Assembly: GCA_036346355.1 (NCBI GenBank)
Contig: CM070572.1
Coordinates: 36,493,944 to 36,557,943 of the forward strand
Length of the DNA stretch: 64,000 nt
Source: Rhipidocladum racemiflorum
Lineage: Eukaryota; Streptophyta; Magnoliopsida; Poales; Poaceae
Reading direction: 5' to 3'
Shown: one piece after another, positions 23,701-34,454 of the stretch
Numbering within the stretch: position 1 is the first letter of the stretch
Layout: every line of letters begins with the position of its first letter
Translations under genes and position numbers: made by a program
Notes under the pieces: model-generated
Database searches by the model: none
The model's input: only the letters and a program-made list of their open reading frames with translations
Told to the model about the DNA's origin: nothing

Positions 23701-25863
23701 GAATAAGGAGCTTCTGATATAGCTGCTGGAAACTTCTTTTCATGATCATCTTATTCTTTTTCTTTGGTAAATAGCAAGGAGGCATGGTGCCTACCAGATG
23801 CAAATTCTTGTAAATTTAAAAGCAGAATTATGAACAATAGCTAGCATACAATGATTAGTTTTATTATTTTCTAGTTCACAAATGCTTGGTAGGCTGATGG
23901 AAACTCGATCCCTTAAGTTTTTTCTTTTTTGACAACAGATGAATTAACACCTATTTTCCTACTTGTTAATCAGCTAACATATTCTTGCTTTATATAACAA
24001 CTCATACTGCTAGATGCAAGGGTCATATATATAAATATTTAATGCTGTCATCTCTTGTTTTCTTGATTCCGTATGATTGTGTGCTATGCTTATCAATTGA
24101 GGTAGCATGCCAAGATAATTTATACATTTGCGCCTTTTTCTTGATTTCTTCTCCTCCATTCCATTTTTACTGGCTCATTTTGTTCCACTTCAATGTACAG
24201 TTTATTTCATTTATTTGTATATCAGGGACTATATTATTTGTTAATAGTGTGATTTTTATCACAACATGGTTTATCATTTATTCATTTACTTCAATTGCAT
24301 TTTATGCCACCAGCCGACTACTCTATTAAACAAAGTTTCAACTTTCAAGTATACTCAGTTGAATATATTCCATTGTGCCAATTTCGAATAAAGGCTGGAT
24401 GGTAATAATTTATTGTATTTTGTTTGACATTTCGGTGGAAATATGCATAATTTGTTTTATTTGGTTTGACCTGCTGGTGCCTTGTTATCTACATTAATGT
24501 TTTATCTACGTTAATAAGATGCTGCATAATAAACATATAAAGTTGGATTATCAGCCAATATGTAGCTTTACAGTGATTCATAGTATTATTGACTATATTC
24601 CAGGTCTTGTGTTGAAGTGATAAGTCAAGAACTAATTGCATTTTGGTTATTTTGTGTTTTATGTATATTATGCAGCCGGATGAAGATCAAGAGGATCCAG
24701 ATGAAAGGCATGCCCCTGATTCTGATATGGAATTGGATGATCACAAAGCTCTGGAAGACTCAGTAAGGTACTTAGTTTTTTCTTGTGAGAGGTGGTCTTA
24801 TTTCTGTATGATTCTTTTGTCAGTTCTGATGGCTACCGTGTGTGCACTATCTCATGTCATTTTTCTGTTACAGGAGAAGTAATATTCAAAGTATCAGAGT
24901 TAAGAGAGAATTTGCTGAAACTGAGACCAGAGATCAGGTACTTTACCATTTCTGTTTACACAGACATGAGTAGTTTGGTCCTCTCTCATTCCTGCAATTC
25001 AAGACATTAAATCTACCATTTTATCCATAGGTGCCTCCTTTTTAATCCATTTGCAAAAAAATTTACTGGGTCCAGCATCTTATTAACATGTGCCGAACTG
25101 CCCTTTTTCTGTGTGGAAGCACTATTATCTCCTAATGGGCTTATTTAGGAAAACCATAGGTTTCCTTATACTGTATTTCTCCTGCTGCAGTCTTAGTATT
25201 ATATCGTAGGCATTTTTCAGTGTAAAATGGGGTCAAATTTTTTGTTTTCACGATGCAAGTCTGCCGTTGAAAGGCAGAGGCAGACATGGCACCAATGACA
25301 TCTTGCAAATAATAATAGATGGCATTACAATCATTTTTCACTGACTGGTTTGCTCTTTTGATCTATATGAAAATTTAAGGATGGCAGGGCCAAAATGTAT
25401 ATTTTTCCTTCCACTTAAGCTATCCCCCCATAAAATTCTGTCCGAAGTTTTGTGGTTGTTTGTATAGACCCCCTCCAGATTCTTTCCCTAATATCTATTC
25501 TGCGTTTCCTTTTTTTAAAAACGAAAAATTAATGTGATATCTGTTGAAAATAATGCCCATTGATTTACATTCTGCAGGATGGCAACAGAGTAACGACTGA
25601 ACATAGAGGACTGGAACCCATGGCTGAGGACACCCGTCCCTCCAAGCATACTCCCGTGAGTGTCTTTTCTATTTGTGAACTCGATCACCGCGATTAGCCG
25701 ATTACTGATCTAACCAACGCTGTGTTTTGCTTGGCACTGTGCTCGTCAACTGCAGCCGGTGGATGCGAATGCGATGGCCATCGATGGGCCAGGAAATGTG
25801 AATACTGAACCACAGGGCTCAACCAAATTGCCGGGCCCACCAGCCATGTACCAGAAGCCATGA
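20791..25863 (+). CDS. HDAC1: class I (RPD3/HDA19-type) histone deacetylase, 7 exons, intact
   Basis: Coding exons: 20791-21333, 21988-22428, 23392-23622, 24676-24767, 24874-24937, 25578-25655 and 25756-25863. All introns are GT-AG, phases join cleanly, and the product is 518 residues, the usual length for grass HDAC1/HDA19-type proteins. The enzyme removes acetyl groups from histone lysines and acts in nuclear corepressor complexes. The catalytic domain spans about residues 20-390: His pair H153/H154 (GLHHAKKCEASGF), zinc ligands D189 and H191 (DIDIHHGDG) and D277 (QCGADSLSGD), catalytic Tyr316 (GGGGYTIRNVARCW). The tail from about 400 is acidic (PDEDQEDPDERHAPDSDMEL), then basic (RRSNIQSIRVKREF), typical of this clade. 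No missing residue was seen. The ATG is the first in frame after the TATA box. The gene lies between a Helitron just upstream and a hAT element about 370 bp beyond the stop. The rice orthologue is likely HDA702. Confidence 0.97.
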
Positions 25864-26225
25864 TTGCAGTCTTTTGGACCGCCGGCTTTCTGGTTCACCG
25901 GGCACAGCTTCCCGCGTGGTTTGACAGTTCTAAACCGAAGTGAATCACCGATACATCTTACCCTTTCAAAAGTTAAACGTGTTCTTCTACCCTTGTGGAA
26001 ACTCTTAATAGTTTATGGTGCTGCCAGGCAATGCTTCAGGCGGAGATAGTACCCTGATCCAATGTATACATGCAACATCAGTGAAGCTGTAATGTACAGT
26101 TAAATTAAATGGACCTTCAGGCTAGATTTCCTTGGCTACTTGCATGTTCTTCTCTCCAGCCTTGTTAGGATGGCCCGTATCCCGGCCCAGCCATGTTCTT
26201 CCTTTGCATTGTGTCAATGCGATCT
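25864..26225 (+). other. deacetylase 3' flank / probable 3' UTR
   Basis: Unique sequence between the TGA and the TSD of the hAT element. It is likely to include the 3' UTR, but no clear poly(A) signal was pinned down. Small frames here have no recognisable product. Confidence 0.5.
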
Positions 26226-26233
26226 GTGAAGAC

Positions 26234-27369
26234 CAGCGTTAAAACCGTTTTGAGGTTGGATTTCAAAGACCCGGTGATACCGAAATTTGTAAAAAAACCG
26301 TTCAAAATTTGCTTAAAATTGAACGGTCAAAAGTAAAATGATTTAAAATTTGGTTAAACTATCGACTGATTTTTGCGATTTTGATCGAAAACCGTCGAAA
26401 ATCGCTCGAAAATCATTGATCGTTGAAAATTAGGAAAAATGTAAAAAAATCGGGAAAAATATTGTAAAATTTGCAAAAAGCCATTACATGCCATATCATC
26501 TTCTATGTTGTCGCAGTACATCCAATTCACTAAACTAATCACAATCTTTAACGTTAGCATTGTTTTTCGAGCAAAAACATTAATTGATCTTTTTGTCTTG
26601 ATCATACTGTGATGTGCTAATTTTGCTGTATTTTGTGAATTATGGGATGTTTTGTGTTCCGTTTGAAAGAGCTCTTTAAAGTTAAATTAGCATTATCATT
26701 TAAAGATCGGCTATGCATAAGGAAATCAATATAATTGGATCACTTACTAATATAGCCATATCAAGTTATGAATAGACACGTCAAATAATAATATATGTGT
26801 AAGGATAAAATTCAACATAAATTTAAAATGTAAGAAAATAGTAATGAAACGAGAAGTTTTGGTAGTTCATGCATGCATACAATGAGAAATAAGCTTTTCA
26901 ATGTTGGATAACATTAACATATTAAAATATGTCATAACAAGATAATTTTTGTCCATACAAATATCGCTACTTGAACAAATAATACCATTTTCGGGTGTCA
27001 TCCAATGCTACTAAATATACTTCAACAAATATCGCAACTAAATATAATTGAACAAATATTGGTACTAACTATACTTCAACAAATATTGCTACTTTAATAT
27101 AATTGAACAAACATTGCTACTAAATATAGTTCAACAAATATTGCTACTAAATATAATTGAATGGCTAAAAAAACGTCTCAAAACTTCATTTTTTCAAAAA
27201 ATATTCACACCCGAGGTCATAAGGCTATTAATACTAATTTTAGGGAATTTTTGGATAAATTTTTTAAATTTTTTGAATTTGAAATTGAACGGTAAACCGA
27301 ATGATGTTGCTTTTTGAACCGAAGCGGTAAGGTTAAAATTCGTGGTTTTCATCGGTTTTCGAAACCCTG
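26234..27369. mobile_element. hAT element, non-autonomous, behind the deacetylase
   Basis: Perfect 8-bp TSD GTGAAGAC at 26226-26233 and 27370-27377. Ends are CAGCGTTAAAACCG on the left and, reading inward from the right, CAGGGTTTCGAAAACCG. Subterminal regions are rich in AAACCG/CGGTTT motifs on both sides. AT-rich interior with no transposase. Confidence 0.85.
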
Positions 27370-27377
27370 GTGAAGAC

Positions 27378-27854
27378 TTTGTTAGTAGTACTGGCTACGG
27401 GAGAACTGTGGCAGGTCGGATGAGAAGTGTGACGACCCGGGTCAATAATTTATGTCTATATCTATATAACTAATTTTTTTTAAAAAGATTTTAAATAAAA
27501 ATACATTTTCTCCTTTTTATTTTTTCATAGAAAATAGATTTTTAGTATTTTTATTTTTTTCTATATACAATATTTTTATTTTTTAAAAAATAAAACTATT
27601 TTTCCTTTTTTTCTCAAAAAATATTTTCTACATTATTTTTTCCTTTCTTGAAAGAGAATTAGTTTTCTTTAATTTTTTAACAATATTTTTTAATAATAAA
27701 AATATTTTTTTCTTTTCTATTTTTCACAAAAAAGAATTTCTACAGTATGGTCCTATTTCTTCCTTGAAAGAAAATTACTTTATTTATTTATTTATTTTAC
27801 AAATTTTCTCTCTGTGAACAGCCTGCCCGCGACAAGGCGCTGGATTTTTACTAG
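27378..27854 (+). mobile_element. Helitron-like 3' fragment
   Basis: Homopolymer-rich A/T sequence resembling 29890-30105 and 30790-31061, ending GGCGCTGGATTTTTACTAG before T. It looks like the 3' part of the same Helitron-like family as the next two elements. A left end was not identified. Confidence 0.45.
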
Positions 27855-27858
27855 TATA

Positions 27859-30105
27859 TCTATATTGTTGGTGCGCCAGCGTGTGAAACCAACACGTGTC
27901 TATTTTCACTGTGGTTTCTACAGTGTTGTGCTACATAGCCTCTTAAATTTATGAAAGGACCGAAGATGTAGCATAGAGTGGGGTGAATAGGCGAATTAAA
28001 ACTTTTCAATTAAAACTTTTCAGCGGAAGCAAATAATTCCGAGGAGATCAACCCGGACTATCCGAGATTTATCCGGATACTCCGGGTTATCCGCAATATC
28101 CAGAGATATGAAGCGGATACTCCGGATTGGTTGTTCAAAAAAAAAGAATTTCAAATCCCTCCAACTTTTAAGCAATCTACTTGAATACAAAGTACTCAAT
28201 CACTACCAGGTACCTTAAGCAAGCGTAGATCTAAAGCCAAACACAATAATGAAGTAGATTGAAGCTCCTAAAGATTCAACACCAAACTACCTTTACCAAA
28301 AGAGAGCAAACACACGGAGACAAAGATTTTACCCGAAGTTCGGATTCTTGAAGGGAATCCTACGTCTCCGTTGTGGAAGCACAAAGCCTTGATCCCTCTT
28401 GACCAATGTCCACCCGGTGTTGCACCAAGCACTCGCCGGTTTCTCCTTGTCTCTTTCCTTTCGGGGTGAGACGAACCCTCACAAACTTTCGGGGCTCACC
28501 ACAAGTGAGATTGGAGGCTCCCGGCGACTCCTCGCAGCCTAGGAGCCCTTCAAACTCCAAGAGTAACAAACACGTCGCGAAATCGTCTTGGAGGATGAAC
28601 TTGTGCTCAATAATGAAAAATGCAAGAGCAAAGCACTTGAATTCCCTTCTCACTTCTAACAATCCAAATCAATCTCAAGATTCAAATGGAGGAGGGCTAG
28701 AGCTCAAGAAGTATGATTGAGAGCAAGAAAAATGTTGGAATGGAGCTGTGTCCTCAGTTGGAGTGGAGTGAAGGCTTATATGGAGCTCCAAAATCCAACC
28801 GTTCTGAGAGGCTGTGCACAACCCGGAGTATCCGGACCAAGACCCGGATAGTCCGGATTGGTAAAATCGCAACCCTAACCGAGAGCCTTAACCTGGAGTG
28901 TTCGGACTCAAACCCGGATACTCCGGACTCAACCTGGATACTCCAAGCTCAAGTCCGGATAATCCGGCCTGACTGGCTCGATCAGCTGTGAGACAAACAG
29001 GGAAAATGCAAGTGTATTTGAGGTTTTACAATGCAATTTTCATTCATTGAGCACAAAGCTATTCTACTAGCAATTTCCCGTCGTATCCCCCTTAATAGTA
29101 CTGCCATCCTTAGACTCAAAATAAATAGAAACAGTGCATCTAAAATCTTGATGCCATCTCCACAAATTAAATATACGTAGGGGTGTCTCATTGCTTTCTT
29201 ATCTTGATAAATTCTCAATCCCTGCATAACATCTTACTTAAACTATTAGTCCTCTCTAATTGTATTTTCATTAATCACCAAAACTATCACATGAGCCTAG
29301 ATGCACTTTCAATTTATTACCCATCACACTTCACAAATGAAGCTTAGTTCAGATGGCAGAGAGTTTGCGGTGCGTGTGTGAGGTCTTGAGTTCAAATACC
29401 GTCAAAAGTGGTTTTCTTGCATGTTTTTTGCATCAACTTTGCTGATTTAATTGAGCTATTTAATCATATTATAAATTTTTGAAACTTTTCGAGACGGGTT
29501 GTTAGAGCATGCCTAACCTACCATAGAAGTTTTAGATCATAATCAAACTTTTACTATTTTTAAAAATCTAACAATGGTACTAATGCATTTAAAGCAACTT
29601 CATTGATTTAATTGAGCTAATAAATGTATAATTTTTTAAAATTTGTGAAAATGGTCCTGAGAGCATGCCTAAGATTTTTAAAATTTTTGAGAAGGGCTCT
29701 TAGAGCATACCTAAGCTACCATAAGAATTTCAGATCATGATCAAACTTGTGTGATTTTTAAATTTTCTAACAATGCTACTAATACGTTTAAATTTTGCTA
29801 TTTTTGGTTTCCCAGAGCCATCATATTAATTTTATTTTTCAAACTTTTTGAGAAGGTTTACGAGAGTATGCCTAAGCTACCATAAGTTACCTCTTTTATT
29901 TTTTTTTAAATATTTCCTCTCTTTGTTAAATTTTTAAGACTTCTAAAAAACATTTTGTTAAAAAAATACTTTTTCTAAAGCTTTTTAAACAATTTTTAAA
30001 AAATCAATGTTAATTTTTTTTCCTTTTTTATATTTTAAAAAAGGTTTCCTCTCTCTCTGTTAAAATTAATAGACCGCTCGCAGTAACACGCATAATCTTA
30101 ACTAG
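27859..30105 (+). mobile_element. Helitron-like element A
   Basis: Starts A^TCTATATTGTTGGTGCGCC and ends ATAATCTTAACTAG^T. A short stem (CCGCTCGCAGT) lies shortly before the end. Without the inserted solo LTR it is about 0.9 kb and similar to element B over its length, including degenerate ~150-bp internal repeats (GATTTAATTGAGCTA...AGAGCATGCCTAAGCTACC). Non-coding. Only TATA separates it from element B. Confidence 0.6.
27952..29311 (-). mobile_element. Copia-type solo LTR in Helitron A
   Basis: Perfect TSD ATTTA at 27947-27951 and 29312-29316. The minus strand begins TGAAAGTGCATCTAGGCTC and ends GGTCCTTTCA, so the ends are TGAAAG/CTTTCA. The start motif and the phrase TGTGATAGTTTTGGTGATTA are typical of SIRE/Maximus-type Copia LTRs of grasses. 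Repeated CCGGATACTCCGG-like motifs lie inside. No internal domains, hence a solo LTR. Confidence 0.85.
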
Positions 30106-30109
30106 TATA

Positions 30110-31061
30110 TCTATATTGTTGGTACGCTAGCATGGAAGATCGCCACGTGCCGCTTTTCACTATGGTTTCTACAATGCCGTGCTGCATAGGTTCATAAATT
30201 TATTACAGTAGAGGGCTTATGGTGCATGCATGAGGTCTAGATTTCAAATCCCGTCAAAAGCGATTCTTTTGGATTTTTTTGCATCAACTTCGTTGATTTA
30301 ATTGAGCTACTAAATCATGTTGTAAATTTTTTGATAGGGTCTTCAGAGCATGGCTAACCTACCATAAAAATTTCAGATCGTGATAAAACTTTATAATTTT
30401 TAAAAATTCTAAAAATTCTACAAATGCATTTAAAGCAATTTTACTGATTTAATTAAGCTACTAAATTTGCAATTTTTTGAAATTTTTGAGAAATGTTCTA
30501 AGAGCATGCCTATGCTATCGTAAAATTTTTACGTTATGTTCAAACATTTGTGATTTTTAAAAATTCTAACAATGCTACTAATGCATTTAAAGCAATGTCT
30601 CTGATTTAATTGAGCTGCTAAATTTGTAAATTTTTAAGATTTTTTTAGAAGGGTCTTAAGAGCATGCCTAAGCTAGCATAAAAAATTCGAATCATGATCA
30701 CACTTTTGCAATTTTTAAAAATTCTATTTTGTTTGTTTATAGAACCATCATATTAATTTATTTTTTAATTTTTTTGAGAAGGGTTATGAGAGTATGCCTA
30801 AGCTACTATAAATTTTCTTTTATTTCTTCAAAAATATTTTCTCTCTCTCTATTAAATTTTTAAGAATTTTTTTTAAAAAAATTACAAACAAATAAATTTT
30901 CTAAGACTTTTTGAAAGGAATATTTTTCAAACACTTTTTTAAACGAATATTTTTTAAAAATCTGTATTAAAACAAATTTTCTTTTTTATTTCTTAAAAAA
31001 TATTTCCTCTATATGTTAAAATTAACGGACTGCTCGCAGTAACGCGCTGGATTTTGATTAG
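30110..31061 (+). mobile_element. Helitron-like element B
   Basis: Starts A^TCTATATTGTTGGTACGC and ends GCGCTGGATTTTGATTAG^T (CTRR variant), with stem ACTGC-TC-GCAGT about 20 bases before the end. Same family and orientation as element A, lying head to tail after it. Non-coding, with internal repeats like those in A. Confidence 0.6.
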
Positions 31062-31171
31062 TTTTATAGATTTCGAAGCAAATTCCATGCTGCCCTTCAC
31101 TACGATCCTCGAAGAGAAAAAAAAGGAAATTTATATAACGGGAAAAAAACTTCCAAGCTAATTTGAGAGCA

Positions 31172-31195
31172 TTCTCACCAAAGCTTTGGTGAGAA
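31172..31195. repeat. perfect 24-bp palindrome
   Basis: Left half TTCTCACCAAAG, right half its exact complement, centred on AAGCTT. It lies in otherwise unremarkable sequence (31062-31440) with no gene. Confidence 0.9.
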
Positions 31196-31439
31196 CATCT
31201 CTGATCGTGACATGTGTCAGCACCTCTACTCCTTCTCTGAAAGGTTCTCTCATCGCAACACTTGGTGGCATCCCTTTCATCCCATTTTTCTCCACTATTC
31301 CTTCCCCCTCAAATTAAAAAAGTTTTTGTTTTCAAATTTCTGTCAAAGTTTTTTTAATAATACCTATTTTAACTATTTTTGAAAGTGTTTTAATCAAAAA
31401 AATTTATTCAAGTTTTTAATAGACCTCAAGTTTATCAAT

Positions 31440-31600
31440 AACAAGTTGAACCGAAAGTTTTTTTAGTCAAAAGTTTTTTAAATTTTTCCACTCGAAAGTT
31501 AATTTGAAATTTTCTTAGTTGAAAATATCGATTTGAAAATTTTCTGGTTGAAAGTTTCACGAGTTGAAAATTTTCGAGTTGAAAGTTACAGGTTGCAATG
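31440..31600. repeat. degenerate ~15-30-bp repeats
   Basis: Runs of GTTGAAAGTTT / GTTGAAAATTTTC motifs repeat six or more times. No function is apparent. Confidence 0.6.
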
Positions 31601-31827
31601 CATTTGGTCAAGAGAGTGCGCCGGCGGCTTCCAAATAGCATCACTAATTCGCATGCAAAAAGAAAAAGGGAAAACCACTTGTTCCTCTTTCCATCCTGAA
31701 GAGGTCCCTACTCCCTGTACCGTCGCACTTACACCAAGAGGAGAATTCTGCAAATTTGCCAAGTTGATCATGGAATTTTGGCAAGGAAGCATCCTTCCAG
31801 AGGTTCTTGCCAAGGTACCAAACTAGC

Positions 31828-32101
31828 CAGGGGCGGACCCAAGGCCCGGCCAGCCTGAGCCGGGGCCCGGGCTCAGTCCATATAACAAACATCCTAAATC
31901 TCATATTCACACAACCTGGTAAGTACAATCTTCAAATCAGAAACGAAAATATAGAGTCCGAATTTACAAGCTTTACTAGCGTCTTGTAAAAAACATCCTA
32001 AACTGTATAAAAAAGTTAGCAACTAAAATTTAAATAGCTTTAGACTTGTTGTCCTTCTTTAAGCGTGCCCGGGCTCTAAAAAATTCCTAGGTCCGCCACT
32101 G
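31828..32101. mobile_element. hAT MITE
   Basis: Perfect 8-bp TSD AAACTAGC at 31820-31827 and 32102-32109. TIRs are CAGGGGCGGACCCAAG and, from the right, CAGTGGCGGACCTAGG. At 274 bp and non-coding, it is a miniature hAT. Confidence 0.9.
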
Positions 32102-32109
32102 AAACTAGC

Positions 32110-33179
32110 GTAATGAACTTGGCACATTACAATCAAGCGCACCTGTTGTGCCCATCATTTAGAAAATCCTGATGGTAAGGAGAGGATGGGTTCACGGATC
32201 CATTCTACAATCCTCGCCCTTGCCATCCCTTGACAATTCCTGGCTGGTCAGGCCACCGGCTGAAGTGGAAAATCGAGAATTTGACATTGCCATATACGTG
32301 CAAAACTTGAGAATTGTGGCATTTGGTTTGTTCGCATAAACCTTGCTCCTATACTATGATAGTTAAGATTTTTCAGACAAAAGTAATTTACTAATCACAA
32401 GGAAGACCTCAGGTATCACATATATTCTATCTCTTAAACCGGAAGGACTCCGGTGGCGCCACGTCATCGACTTTGTGAAAAGATACTCCACAAATTCTAA
32501 AATTTTATCGAGACCTTTCCATCGGTTCTTTTACAGAAAAAATCACATGGTTCCGAAAATTCCTCTCAAGTCCTAAATCCTTGTTTTGGCAAAAAAAAAA
32601 AAAAAACCGATAATTTTTTTAAAATCTTGTTCTCATTCGCTGTTTCTGCAAAAGGGCCTTCCATGAATCCTCAAATTGTGATTATTTAAGTTTTTTTAGT
32701 TTTTTTTTTATGTTTTACTAAAGAAAAAATAACAACCATGTGGAGATTGGTTTTACCATCTAATTACTCTATCAAAATTCACTTGGTTCAGCGTGGTGCG
32801 CAGCTGATTGACTGACTTACACAGGAAAAAAGTGGACAACCAATAGGCTTACGTGGAAGCCACCAGCGTCGTGATTAGATCCACGAAATTCTGACACAAG
32901 TCAATTGTAAAAAATGGCTGAACACGATTCTTTACCAACGAGACTCATGAATTTGGTTTGCTATGTATAAAAATAATGTTATTCAGCATATTAAATTGTT
33001 ATTGTTTGATTTAGCTTATACGTACCATAGAGCCTCATCGATCTTCATCCCGATCCACATCATATTTCTACTGTCAAGCTTGATTTATACCATATTTTTG
33101 ATTTTGTCACCATTGCTTGTATCGCATGTGTGTCGCACACTATGAATAGAGGGAAAGAAGATTATTGGGATAAGTATTA
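32110..33179. other. no gene seen
   Basis: AT-rich sequence. All frames are short and look random. No TIRs, TSDs or RNA genes were noticed. Confidence 0.5.
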
Positions 33180-33439
33180 CTCCCTCCAGGTGCAAAAAAG
33201 ATGTCGTTTTGGACATGGTGATGGTCAAAGTTCTAAAACTTTGACTATCAATATATTTTTAAATATTTAAATTAGATACATGAAAATTATATGTGTAGAC
33301 TTGTCTTGAGAAGTATTTTCATAATATTACAATTTTATTGAGTTTTATAAATATATTATAATAAAAATTAGCGGTCAAAGTTGTGTTTTGAAGACCGTGT
33401 CGATGTCCAAAACGACATCTTTTTTGCACCTGGAGGGAG
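33180..33439. mobile_element. Stowaway MITE
   Basis: Ends CTCCCTCCAGGTGCAAAAAA and its inverted copy, flanked by TA on both sides (33178-33179 and 33440-33441). The outer ~35 bp are an almost perfect inverted repeat. A truncated relative is at 57317-57474. Confidence 0.95.
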
Positions 33440-33441
33440 TA

Positions 33442-34449
33442 CATTTTTAATAGTTAATTTGTTTCTTACGAGATAATTTTTTTTATTTCTTGTTAGAGAG
33501 TTTTTAGGGGTAAAAGAAGGAGTTGAGAAGAGGTGAGTGAATGTTGAAAAAAATAAAGAACACATCATTCACCAGCACTAGTTTTTTTAAAGGAGTAAAG
33601 AATATTTAGTTAATTAAGCGCGTTTACATAGACAAAGTTTCCAAAGGAAGGCCGGACTTGGAAATTGTCTTGGAAGAATATTCTTATAGCGACAGTGTCC
33701 TTCGTGCTCATATTTCTTCCTTTTCCATGTAGAAACCAGCAAAGATTCCCACGGAATTCTGTCTAACAACACCAACAACAAGAGCGTGCGTTCACTAGAC
33801 AGATAAAGAAGACTAGTCGCTTTAATGTTATCAAATAGTCTAAGCGAAAAGCATATCCAACTAATCTCAATGGACACATACTGAACATCTGACTCTACAT
33901 GCAAAAACAAAAGCGGATAGAGTATCCTACGATTGATACAAATAACATACCTTTAGTTGCACCTATCTAATTAGCACACTTGCTTGGATTTTTAGGTAAA
34001 CCATGGCCACCCGCATTACCACTGCACTATAGGTCAAATGTATATGTATGGATCGGATCAGATAATGTTCTCAAAAACAAATCAGATCAGATATGAAAAC
34101 AAAATTCCATATATGATAGGTCATTTGAGAAGATGTACCAGTAACCAGTTCTTCATTTTCAGTAGATATTGCCATGTGATCAAATGGAAAGCTCACATCA
34201 TGACCTGAAGTTCTACTTTTATGTGATTTAATTTTCATTCTGCTGTACTTCTTGATCACTAAAGAAAGGAGCCGTAGAAAAATATGAGAAGTGTTTCTTT
34301 TTTCATACTTTAATCGGTCATCCACTCTAACTACCTTGCAAAAAATCAGACAACACATATATAGATAATCAAAAGGTGTATATTCTGTTAAAAACCTATA
34401 CATGCATGCCTTAGGTAGAAATCAATCTTTTGTACTATTTTACCAATCA
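33442..34449. other. no gene seen
   Basis: AT-rich sequence. Minus-strand frames of about 100 residues (33614-33910 and 34071-34403) have no recognisable features and codon use like random sequence. Confidence 0.45.
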
Positions 34450-34454
34450 TCTAT

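Noticed and set aside
23985..24329. 114-residue hydrophobic frame in a deacetylase intron
   Set aside because: T-rich intron sequence gives Leu/Phe-rich chance frames; it lies between exons 3 and 4.
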